Positions 1-10,612 of a stretch of 64,000 nucleotides of DNA are shown here, in pieces; the stretch's first letter is position 1; each line of letters begins with the position of its first letter. The position numbers and the translations under genes were made by a program. The stretch covers positions 124,001-188,000 of the forward strand of contig JAACJM010000070.1 of assembly GCA_013368315.1 (NCBI GenBank), read 5' to 3'. The notes under the pieces were generated by a model. That model searched no databases and had not been told where the DNA came from. It was given only the letters and a program-made list of their open reading frames with translations. The DNA comes from Tetrapyrgos nigripes (Eukaryota > Basidiomycota > Agaricomycetes > Agaricales > Campanellaceae).

Positions 1-118
1 GAAAAGGCCTGATGCCTTTTTCCTGATGCTGTCTCGATAGGTGCGTTATAACGTTGTGTTTCTTTTCCTTTCATTTTTGTCTTCACGACCCTGGCACTGA
101 TATCCTTTTTTTCCCTGT

Positions 119-272
119 AGACTATGCTGCGAAATCTAGCTGTAATACTGAAGAGGCAGAACGACTGGCGCAAGAAGCAGAAGAGGCTAGGGCTGCTGCT
201 GAAGGAGATGTAGAGATGCAGAGACCGAGACTGAAGGAGAGAGCGAAGAGACAGGGACGGATGCGTCTGTAG
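119..272 (+). CDS. possible 3' exon of a gene entering from the left edge
   Basis: An acceptor-like run (pyrimidine tract then CCCTGTAG) precedes an open stretch of about 50 codons rich in Glu, Ala and Arg, ending at a TGA. A second frame over its 3' half is also open and acidic, so the frame is uncertain. No family is recognised. It could be the last exon of a gene whose body lies before base 1, or chance coding-like sequence upstream of the next gene. Confidence 0.2.
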
Positions 273-485
273 TTTGGTGGTTAGATATAAGTCTGGATGT
301 ATATCTTATTGTCAACTTGAAAACTATATTACATTTAAACATACACTACTGGAAAGCTCAGCGGACCAAGGCTTGCGCTGAGGCGCTGCATGTATGCGCT
401 AGGACTGGGCAGAGTTTGAAATTGCTTAAATGAGCGGAAAACCTCGACGCGTCTCTTGGATCGCTACCACCACCATCTCTTTGCC

Positions 486-2847
486 ATGCCTGACTCCTCC
501 TTCATTGGCTCCGGTAGCGAGGGCGATGCTCCTCCTGTCTCTAAATCCAAACCCAGCAAGAACCGCAAGACGACCCCCAAACCCTCAAGCAAGTCCAACA
601 AGCGCAAATCCAAGAACCCCGGCAAATCCTCCAAACCCAGCAAGCGGCGCAAGACTTCGAAGACGACGGTGCTATCCGACTCGGAAGAGGACTCCGACAC
701 CTCTGAACCTAGGACCTCCCCTCAAGCTAGTGCAGACGAGGACGAAAGCAGTGAGAAAGACGCTGACAAGGGAGGTATCTGCGACAGTCTTCGAGCAGCG
801 CAGAGGAGGTCGTCGTGGTAGGAAAGGGTGAGTATTGTATCCATATAGTCACTTGTATCTTCTATTGACGCATTTTAGTCCCATGGTCGAGCTTGCGGCC
901 TGGAAGGACATGGCGCGATTCGTTGCCGTCTGTCATGACCCTTTTGTCTCCTGGCTACAGGTTATATACACCGGCCTTGAGAACGATGGTTTTCTCAAGC
1001 AGGGTTCTTCTCACAATGTGCCCAAGAAGGAGAAGGATAAGTCAGTATTCCGCTTGTTTTAGTTCCATTTACTTACGTCGTTTTAGGGCTGAGGTACTAA
1101 AGGTCTGGGATATCCTCAAGACCCGTATTTCTACTTTCGACGACGACTGCAAGGGTATCGCTCACCGCAAGTATATGGACGCTCTGTCTAAAGAGGCAAG
1201 TGTTTTCCCCTATCTATTCACTTACTCTTCTAATGCACCACATAGATGCATAGGTCATCAAGCGACGCAGTATCTCAAGACATTCGCGTACTGAAGACCC
1301 GCGTTCTGGACTGGGTCCTCTACGAGTCCGGCCTAGACGATTTTGACCTGCCGATCCCTCGAGGTGCAAAGGCCAAGAAATCCGACGCTAGAGGATGGCA
1401 TCACCCACAAATTGCCCGCTTTCTTTGTACTCCACTCCTCCTCTCGGAGTACAACAAGGACCCAGACGAGTAAGTCTTCAACTTCTCTTCGTCTTCTCAA
1501 GTACTAATTCTGATGTATCTATACAGGTTCTGTCAGAAAGTCATTGAGAACGCCAAGGGCTACAAGATCTCACATACCCACTTTCCAGCATTCTTCTATG
1601 GTGACTCGGGAGAGGAAGCCTCCAAAGGTCCACGTCATGTAATGGATGGTGGTTTATTCTTGAGTTTTATACTCTTTGTGGTACGTTGTCCTCTTTTATC
1701 TGTTCTCGCTTTCACTAAGATATTTTAGGGATGGATTCTTTTATACCTCGGGCCAGAAAATGAAGCAAACTGGATTGAAAACCATGGCAAGAACTTCAAG
1801 GTCAGGAAATGTGGTAAGGCATGGCAATGGGGCATCAAACAGGTGACCCCTCGCACAATGGTCTATGTCTCCCTCATGGTACGTTCTTTCTTCCTCTCTC
1901 CGTTGTACCCATGACCGTCTTTTCACTTTATCTTAGGTCCGGCACGCTCTCTCTAGTTCGGACGACTACCGCACTGACGATGGAGCTGTCATCAAGAGCG
2001 GTGCCTTCACAGCGGCGTTAGCGCTGTTCGAGGATCCTCAATACACTGAGAAACTAGGGCCATGGATTGAGCTGACCATCAGCAACTGGAACAAGTATAT
2101 TTCTCCATTCTTCTCGTCTCGCATTACTGACTGTAGTCTTCTATAGGATGATCAAGTGGATGCTACCAGATAACGAAGACTCTGTCACCGACGACAAAGA
2201 AGACACCAACTCCAGCCTACATCAAATCGCGCAAATGTTTCAACTCATCGAAGAAGAAGAAAAAGCCGCTAAGGTCAAGCTCGAAGAAGATGCTGCAGTC
2301 AAAGCTGCCTCCGACTCGTCCACCCCTCCCACCTCCGACTCGTCTACCACCTCTGACTCATCCACCCCTCCCACTTCCGACTCGTCCACTCCTCCCACCT
2401 CGGACTCCACTTCCGACTCATCCACTCCTCCCGCCTCGGACTCCTCAACCCCTCCGTCATCAAGAGCTATGGTCACGGATGTGGATGCTTCCTCCCGTGA
2501 GCCATCCCCAGAGGTCCTTATATCATTGGACGACCACAGTACCAACACTGCCTCAACTGACAAGACCCTACCTGCTGATGCTTCTCTCCCCTCGTCTTCA
2601 AAGCCGACCTCTGCCTCTTCCTCCCCTGCTACACAGAGCACCGCCGCTCCTTCCTCCAAGTCGTCCAAGTCGTCTAATGTAACGGTATGGTCCCAATTTT
2701 TCTTTCCGCTTTATTTGAGCTGACTGTTTACTATCTAGGAGACAATCGTTCGGAAAAAATCTGTGAGTACCTTATTGTCTATGATCCCTGCTTTGTACTA
2801 ATTGAGGACTTTAGTTTACGCTGAACTTCGGGCCCCGCAGAACCTAG
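486..2847 (+). CDS. DUF6698-like Agaricomycete protein, about ten exons
   Basis: No function is known for this family. Exons I can join: 486-827, 879-1040, 1087-1195, 1246-1469, 1527-1680, 1729-1878, 1937-2094, 2147-2684, 2739-2762 and 2815-2847. From 879 on all phases agree. The first exon codes a Ser/Lys-rich, nuclear-type basic and acidic N-terminus starting at ATG 486, but its frame does not match the phase of the donor at 828; either a very short intron near 750-787 or an indel is present. The core has the features I associate with DUF6698: HFPAFFY, then VTPRTMVYVSLMVRHALSSS, then an FEDP segment. The C-terminus is a low-complexity Asp-Ser-Ser-Thr-Pro-Pro repeat (about 2310-2460). The intron after 1195 uses a GC donor. 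It is an apparently intact, CpG-containing gene next to a Helitron. Family assignment is from memory of the pattern. Confidence 0.6.
2310..2465 (+). repeat. Ser/Thr/Pro-coding tandem repeat inside the DUF6698-like gene
   Basis: Several imperfect copies of a unit coding SDSSTPPT lie in the eighth exon. The unit length varies (18-24 bases) but stays a multiple of three, so the frame is kept. Confidence 0.8.
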
Positions 2848-3208
2848 GTATGTGTCTATCGTCTACTTACATCAATCATATGTGACTGATTTCCCAACTT
2901 TTTAGATTCTGTTTTTACTTTGCTTTCAGTATCATGGAGGTTCGTCGTCTCTTTCTTTTTGAGACAACTGCTCTGACTGATGTATCACCTTGTAGATTGT
3001 CCTTATTGCTGTATGCTTTTGCTACTCGTTCATAATCTGCTCTCTGTTTTGTTAGTGTTGTATGTAGTATGTACTTGCTACTAGAGAATGCATTCGCTTT
3101 CTATTGATTTGATTGTTGACCGCATAAGTATAAGAAGTTGAGTCAAGATGTCTGACCTGTAAGAGGTGAGTAAGGTTGGACAACTAAATCCATACTGATT
3201 GATCTGGT

Positions 3209-3360
3209 ACATGTCGCTCCTGTTGGATACTAGTTATCATTCTGAAAGACCTGGGACATGTTGCTCACGTTGGATACTAGCGATCATTATGAACGTCCTG
3301 GGACAAGTCGCTCATGTTGGATACTAGTATTCATTCTGAAAGACCTGGAACATTTACAAC
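3209..3360 (+). repeat. 47-base tandem repeat, three copies
   Basis: The string GTTGGATACTAG recurs at 3222, 3269 and 3316, exactly 47 bases apart, followed each time by a CATT(C/A)TGAA..CCTGG block. It lies in gene-free DNA between the DUF6698-like gene and the Helitron. Confidence 0.85.
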
Positions 3361-3539
3361 ATTCTGGAAGATCTGTAATAGTTCATACAGAATGTTTTAC
3401 CTGTTACATACAATCCAGATTGTTAGAAAAGTACATGTTATCCAGTATGTATCATATGTACAGGTAATGCATAATGTAACAATATCTACAGTCTGATTGT
3501 CCTGTTAATAATTTGGTAATCTGGTGCAGTGCTGTAGGG

Positions 3540-3557
3540 CATCCCAGCGCTGGGATG
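3540..3557. repeat. 18-base perfect palindrome
   Basis: CATCCCAGC followed directly by its reverse complement GCTGGGATG. It lies just past the truncated helicase end of the first Helitron. It could be that element's 3' hairpin, but it has no loop and the expected CTRR is not clear. Confidence 0.7.
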
Positions 3558-3599
3558 GTTCCATTGGGGTTACCAGCCTGATCGTCCTTCCCAGGCCTG

Positions 3600-6500
3600 G
3601 ACAGGTCTTTTGGGTTTTGCTGATGGATTCGGGGTATAAGGGCAATTTCGTTGTGATGATCTCCTCCAAGGATTTTCACCTCCAGTACACAATCACTTGA
3701 ACGAAGTAAGACCATGCGAGTGCTGTTGCAAAGACCGCGTGCAGGAGCAAGATTGCGGAGGAGAATCAGGGGACATCCTGGTTTGACATGCAGTTCACCA
3801 GGAGGGAGACCGGAAGCATCAAGAGAGCGTAATACTTCAGGTGGAATGGGATCATCATCAGGCCCATCAGCGCCTTGTTCCCTAAAAATGGAATCAGCAC
3901 TCATGTAAATGTGTTCATCCCCAGGGAGACAGCTGAGTAGCTCAGCATTAGTAGCATCGACATCTGAATCCTGAGGTGCGAGAATTGCTCGATCCATGAA
4001 GAACTCTGGGGGTGGAGCAGTGGGCAGTATAGAGAGGTCAGGGTAGATAGTGTCAATGAGAGATCCTTCTGAAAGCACTCGCATATCTTGACATAGAGAT
4101 ATATGATTGTCTTGGGGGGGAAAGATGGCGTCCATGTCCAATATCCAACAGCCATGATGCAAATTCAGACTCTCCTTCGGCACCACCCAGCTCTAGATGC
4201 ATGTTCTGAGTGAGCTTCAACAGAATCACCAACGGCCACAGATATGACCGCTTGAGACACACTGACACAATATCCTCCTGCGATCCCTTCACAACAACTG
4301 GAAGAATCTGCTGAAAGTCCCCTCCAAACACTACTGTGATTCCTCCAAAGGGTCTTTCAGGGTCTTTCATCGTCTCGGATGTCGTGGCAGGTCCTATCCA
4401 ATGCCTCGAAAGTCATTCGGTTCTGCATGGGACTTTCATCCCATATAATGAGTCGAGTCTGCCATAACAAATCTGCTTGAGGACTCTGCTTAGTAATGTT
4501 GCAAAGAGAATTGTCTGTCAGACCATCTATGGGGATCTTGAACATGGAGTGAGCAGTTCGGCCACCTGGAGGAAGAAGAGCAGCTATTCCTGTTGAAGCA
4601 ACACATAGGCTGATCCAACCACGTGCTCGAGTAGCATGGCATATCGTCTTATAGACAAAAGTCTTGCCTGTTCCTCCAGGACCGTTGAGAAAGAATAGAC
4701 GGCCATCTCTGGCCTCCAAGGAGTCCATGACCTGCCGGTAGGCAGCCTTCTGTTCGGGGTTGTCCTCCATCAACTCCAGGTTTCCCTCAGCTCGTGTCCT
4801 CTCTAACTCCCTGTCGTAATCCAATTGTTCAGCAATGAAGGGATTATCAGTCTGTGCAGCCCAATTTTGCTGTGGTAGAGGAATGTCAAACTCCTCAAAA
4901 AAATGACCCGATTCCTGCAAGATTTGATCAAGGAGGTCGAGTCAGGAGTTGGATTGGTGCGGCCCATGACTTGTAAGTGGTACTGTAAATCATCACAGAT
5001 ATGCTCGCGAAAGTCATTCCAGAGTTGACCTGGATGTTGAGGATTGCAGAAAAGGAGAATAGTCGCAAACATTTGTCGTAAACTCCGTCCAGTCTGCATA
5101 TGGGATGCTTCCTCCAGAGCCTTCCTCCATTCTCCATCGTCTTCCAATAAACCCCTTGCAAGACACGCTTCCCGAAAAGTAGGATATACAACATCTCTGT
5201 AGCTCCGAACATCTTCCCATGATTTTGGCCCCTTGACAACAGTCAGTAATGTTCGAAGATAGAACCGTTCACCAGCATTGGGAGGAACATAATACATGCG
5301 ACCCAATGCAAAACCTCTCTCTCTTGGTTTCCAGTGCTTGTTATTCTTCCACACAAAGTGCTGAGGGAATTCCTGGTAGGTGTACTTTTGTGCGACTTCA
5401 CCAATTACTTGATCTGCATTGGCTTTGAAGAAGGCTGTGAGCATGCTCTTCTCCTCCCGAATGCATCCACGAAGAATGTCTGGGTGTTCATCAGGATTGA
5501 AACACACCAAATGCTGGCCTGGCAGGTGAATGGCAAGGCGAATGACGTTAGGCTGTTGGCCATGCACATCAAAATGAAATATCTGCCAAAGTCCCTCTGA
5601 GGCTGAAAAATAACGACCCTCAATGAATTGCTTGATTTCGTCTACCTCAACAGCCAAGGTACCTCGATCAGGCCCTTTATTGATGTATTTTATGGTATAT
5701 TTGACAGTTTTGAAAGATGTAGCACACTCAACATTGATGTGACAGCAGTACTTTGCTGAAAGGTAGGGGTTATATGGGACGAACCAACAATTATCAATTT
5801 TATGGTGACCAACTTCATATTCTCCCCCATCATCAGGTCTATGGTACAGTGGATACCTGTCCTGATCCATGGATGTGCCAGATTGAAACACCTTTGGAAA
5901 GTTCTTCGTGCATTTACCATTCTCCATGCACTGAGCCTGTGGGTTAAGGGCGCCGCAAGGACCATGGATCATACACTTCTTCACCACCTCAAACAACACT
6001 GGCTCTGTTTCGGGATCCGGCCATCTCACCCAGATTGCAGTATCAATGGCTGAGGGACTGTGCAACTTATAGTTGCGATGGAGAAAGATTAGCAGGTGCA
6101 TATGGGGGAGTCCGCGTTTCTGAAATTCAATTGTATAGACATAGCCTGCTAGAGGTCCAAATATCTGCTGGACATCCTCTAATAATGCATCTCTTTTCAA
6201 CCTGAAGACTCGAGTGACCAGATCGGGACAGTCCACTGCAGTCTGACCTGGAAGCAATTCCCTCACGATCTCAGGGCATGTTGGGTCTGCAGTCATGGTC
6301 AGGAAAATATCGACCTTCTTGAAGTACCTTGCAATTGCCATAGTGTCCTGGTATCGCTGGTGCATGTGTCGTGGTCCACCGATGTATGAAGACAGAAGAA
6401 GTTTATGCTGGCCGATGCTGTTGAGATCTGCATCTCAGGCAAGGGCATCCTCTAGTCCCTGATACAGCGATGCTCAGAGTTGGTCTTGATGATTGCGTAG

Positions 6501-8690
6501 ATAGTCCAGGTGGTTCTGATCTGCACTGGCCCATAAGTCCACTGCATAGCATTGTAGAAGGCGACCTCCATGCAAAATAGTGGAGAATTCGTTGTGACAT
6601 GGATGAAGCTGAAAAGAAGCATAGCAGGTCTGAGTAAGTCGACGTGGATCCTCCTCCTCAGGTTGATGCAATCGAAGACCCCAATGCCATCCTGACTTGC
6701 CTTGAGGAAACAGAAGGACATAATGAAGCAGGGCATAAGCAGCATGTCCATCATTTATCTGCTGCAATCCTATTTCTCGCCGGGATTCTCCCTCTCCAAT
6801 CACTTCTGGCCAAAGATGAAGAATTATATCCCGACCATCAGTAGCCTGGCTACTATTGTCAGGAACAATTGCTGCAACCTCATCAGCAGTGGGGAGATTG
6901 TAGCGCCATCTATCCTGGCCTGGCATGACTCGTAGACAGATTGTATAGTCTGGTGCATCCTGGTGTTGTTGGAGAACTTCATAGGCATGCTGATAAATTT
7001 GAGAGTAGGGGTTGGCATTCTGGAGAAGAACCTGCAAGTTTTCCATGGTGTCACGTCGAAGATTACCGTTCCTATGCATTCGGTACTGGAGAGCAGCCTG
7101 AGGGTCAATAATGTAAAGCTGAGCATATGATGGAGCAGTCCCTTCTCGTGGTAGTAATGTTCCAGACAGATGTTTTAATTCTCCATGTATTCTAAAAACA
7201 GGAGGTCCACGCCCACGATGATTGATACTATCATCAACAGAAACACCAACAGACATGAAAGCCAGCACTGAATTATATTGTGCAATGTTCTCCTGGAACT
7301 CTTTGACTTGGTGGTCACCTGCAGTGTAGAGCCTGTGCAGATAGTCTGGCGGTGGCTGTAGGAGAGGGAGACGAACTTGTCTATGCCTGCAGCACATGCC
7401 AAATTCCAGTGTGGCCAAAGGAGACCTGGACGTGTTTTCTTGGAGCCAATGGAGAGCACCACAATGAATGCACACATAATCCATACAACCCAGGTCATGC
7501 TGTTGAACCAGCTCAATATAAGGGCGGCGTGCAGCACAGAACAGCCCAGTCGTGCCAATGAAGGGAGCATATTCGGGATGGAAACCATCATCTATAAATC
7601 ATGTTTAGAAACCTTTATCAGAATGTATTCAGAGCAACATACCATCGTGTTGGGCCAGGTCATCATCGTCACTGAGAGCGAGAACGGTGTTGAGGAGATC
7701 CTGTGAACAAAAGTGATTAGCTCCTCAATAAGTTTACCTTGGTGTCGCTGAGGTGCTGTTGCAGAGGGAGTCAATAGTCCATGGTTTAAAGGTCCTTGCA
7801 CCTGAGAAGGACCTGGTAACAGGTTAGTTGACAAACAAATACCCTATGCAACTGTATGAACCTTGACCTTGAGCTGCAGACCTGTGATTCCGATTGTTGA
7901 GAGGGGTAGGTGTTGAAGGGGCCTTGGAGTCAAACATTCAGCTTGGAAAAAGAATTAGAACATAACAGACAGACATACAGCCAGCTCTTTGCCTCCTCTC
8001 ACATTCCCGGCGGGCACGCTGAGCTAAAGTTCTCCTTTCAACTTGTTCCTGACCTGAAATAGTGTTGTCAATAAATCTACAGCTAGAGAAGTGAGGCTAC
8101 ATACTATTCGTAGTGTTCTGTGTGGCAGGGGGAGTCTGTAACCCAATGCTGTACTGGGTTTCTTCAGCCTCACGGACTCGTCTTCTCTGCTGGGCCTCTC
8201 TACGACGGGTTGATGGTGATCCAGAAGCATCTGTTCTTGCCTGGGACTGCGCTGCTTTTTCAGCTACCTCTCTTTCGCGGCGGCAGCATTGCGTGAGAGA
8301 ACGGTTACTGACAGGTTGAAGTGGTGGTTGCTGAGAGGACATTGAAAGCCCAGGTTGATGACGCTAAAATTGAAAGTGAGCTGCATTGCAAGACAGTAGC
8401 ACATATGTTCTACAACTCACAGAACTCGGAGTAGGAGTAGAAGGGCGCTGCTCAGCCCTTGCATCAAGAAATGGAAACTACCAAGCGAAAGTCAGTCAAT
8501 TTGCAGAAGCAGAAGGTAATATTAAGATGCACCTGTAGCCCAAAAGGATGTCCCTCTGAAGCCCTGTTATCTCCTGCAGAGATGTTCTCATCATTGACTG
8601 CTGTACGTTGTCGTCTAGGGCTGGCATTGACATCCTCATTGACTTGCGTCTCGTGGATAGAATGGCGAACACGTTGTTGGTGCCTTCATG
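3600..8690 (-). pseudogene. Helitron Rep/Pif1-like helicase, broken
   Basis: RepHel protein of a rolling-circle transposon. The 5' exons (about 8690-7650) code a basic, Gln/Arg-rich leader with TLAQRARRE. From 7590 the Helitron N-terminal domain follows, then Rep (about 6450-4950) with FLTMTADPTCPEI, the HUH motif in LPHMHLLIF and the tyrosine motif YTIKYINK. A Pif1-type helicase has Walker A GPGGTGKT (near 4670), IIWDESPM and GGDFQQILP. Breaks: in-frame TGA at 6474-6476 and 6435-6437; a frame change near 4940; a 10-base tandem duplication at 4349-4368; a frame change at the G7 run 4114-4120. The helicase C-terminus with its last motifs is missing after about 3640, where unrelated sequence begins. 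Introns occur near 7600-7650 and in the leader. Confidence 0.9.
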
Positions 8691-8739
8691 GGGTATTTAA
8701 GACGTTGTTGCTGAAATCAGCAGACCCGAAAACATAATG

Positions 8740-10180
8740 TTAGCCTGATATGCCTGGAAAGAGTATGCACATACATACATGTATTCACGGTCATGGAAGA
8801 AGCTGCATGAACGCATACCAAGATTGACCACAGCAATGCGTCACGCACCAGAAAATTCAAGAAACCTGGAGTATGAACCTGACTGGCATCGCCTTCTTCT
8901 CTTGATTTACAGTCACACATAGTTAGTAGATGAAAAGGACCATATTATTCTTTATATATTAATCTAAAAGTCACAAAAAAAGAATGACACGGGAGTAAGG
9001 ATGATTGACAACTCAAAGTTTGGCTCTGAGAGGATAAAGAAGCCATAATGGCAAGTGCATGTGCAGAGATCCTTGCTTCTGAGACAAACTATCAGAAAAC
9101 TACCACAAAGAACGCAACATCAAACACACCATTATAAGAGGCCTCTCAAATGCGTCCACTACCGGTACCAGAGCTGGCGGTGTACCATCCATATTGTTTG
9201 ACGCGTGCCTGTGGGGTAGGAGAGGCTCCTTTGAGGCCTGACTGTATGTGTATTTCGGCAAATATTTTGTTTGAGCAGATGACCTATCACAACGTTCAGT
9301 GTATGCAAAGAACAGTATATTTTAACTCACATTGACGACGGTAGCAGAAAATGGAGAGGATGTAGTCGGTAAGCGTCAGCTGCAGGCTTCTTGAGACTTC
9401 ATCCTGCAAGCGAAGGAATATTCGAGAATCTTGAGGAATTCTATTTGCAACGGTCAGGAGATAGATGCAAATTTTATCTGCAACGGCCAGGAGATAGAAG
9501 CAAATTCTATCTCCACAGCACTGAAACAAATTCAAGTGCTGGTAAAGAAGGCGAGACAGTGAAGACTGTCGAAGTTTGAGAGAAACATGGAAAAGATGAC
9601 CAATCTGTTGACGCATACACTGTATAGTGCGCGTCGGCCAGAATTTTGCAACAACGGCACTGAAGTGTTCCAGCGGCAAGCTCCGAACTCAGCAATGAAG
9701 CAAGTGGAAGACTCAACGACCAATCAGAATATACTCGCAGTTTATCAAGCACGAACAAACAGTCGTCTTTTGTAGTGTTGATGAGGCTCGAGATCTGAGT
9801 CAATAAATTTGAGGTTCAAATGGGTAAGAGACAGACACAGAGGAGATGATAAGTATAAAAGGTGTGCTCGGAAAATAGGTATAAAACTCGTTCCAGCTGT
9901 GATACATGTACGAGTTTGATGGAGGATAGGATAAATGAATTGTGTTTTAAAAAGGGTTTTACAAAAATCTAATCATCGCCATGAGTTACGCCATGAATTT
10001 CATATTCCCCCTCTCTTATACCCATTGCACAGGACCCCAGGGCTGTCCATTGCTTATCCTCTTCTTGATTTTCCCCTATCTGCTTCTGATTATTTCCCTA
10101 CCTTAATATATTGACATTTATCTCTATAGTACCTTAGATCGATCTCCTTTCTTACTCTGTTTCATTCCCTGATTCATGTA
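8740..10180. other. gene-free stretch with short repeats
   Basis: No coding region is convincing on either strand. It contains two copies of a roughly 34-base repeat at about 9440-9510 (GCAACGG(T/C)CAGGAGATAGA core), and an inverted pair AAACTCGT/ACGAGTTT near 9885-9920. It separates the Helitron from the KDZ block and probably holds the left edge of one or both elements. Confidence 0.5.
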
Positions 10181-10185
10181 TACTT

Positions 10186-10233
10186 ATACCCGAGAGCCAC
10201 CCTTTCATTTCCCCTCACGAGTCTCTCGGGTAT
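10186..10233. repeat. 11-base perfect inverted repeat, 26-base loop
   Basis: ATACCCGAGAG at 10186-10196 pairs with CTCTCGGGTAT at 10223-10233. It lies about 380 bases beyond the 3' end of the KDZ transposase. It may be a subterminal hairpin or part of the element's end. Confidence 0.7.
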
Positions 10234-10612
10234 GTCGTTCCGTTTAACTCCGTTGCATCCAATGGGTTCGGCTGCTGTATTTGGCATTGCATATATATAT
10301 ATAGCAGATAATCCCAGCTTTGACCGTTTCCCTTGGTCTCGATCCCCCTGCACTTTCGCTTATATAAGTACGCAATCCTCACATGTAAATACTTTGATTC
10401 TGTTACCTCCAATTTCTGTATCAATTGCGTTCAGCTGCTTACAGCCTTTGACCTTTTCCTCTGCCTCAATTCATACTCGTTTATCTGTATGTCCTCGCTT
10501 AGTTGCTTAATTTTCTCCTTTAACCATAACTCCATTTGCATCAATTGACTCGGGCATATCGGCCTAGAGACGTCCCATCCCATATTCAAATACCAGCAAG
10601 CTACATTCTATC

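Larger units (their letters stand above)
3540..8740 (-). mobile_element. Helitron (rolling-circle transposon), inactivated
   Basis: The interval covers the Rep/helicase gene read right to left plus its untranslated flanks. The 5' limit on the - strand is not fixed; exons can be followed up to about 8690. Beyond the truncated helicase lies an 18-base perfect palindrome at 3540-3557, which might be the 3' terminal hairpin, though a convincing CTRR end does not follow at the usual place. The boundaries are therefore provisional. Confidence 0.7.

Noticed and set aside
3209..3360. CRISPR array
   Set aside because: The 47-base units are contiguous tandem repeats without unique spacers, and the host is a fungus.
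9296..9803. Overlapping open frames on both strands
   Set aside because: No codon bias, introns or motifs; they overlap the local short repeat and look like chance frames.
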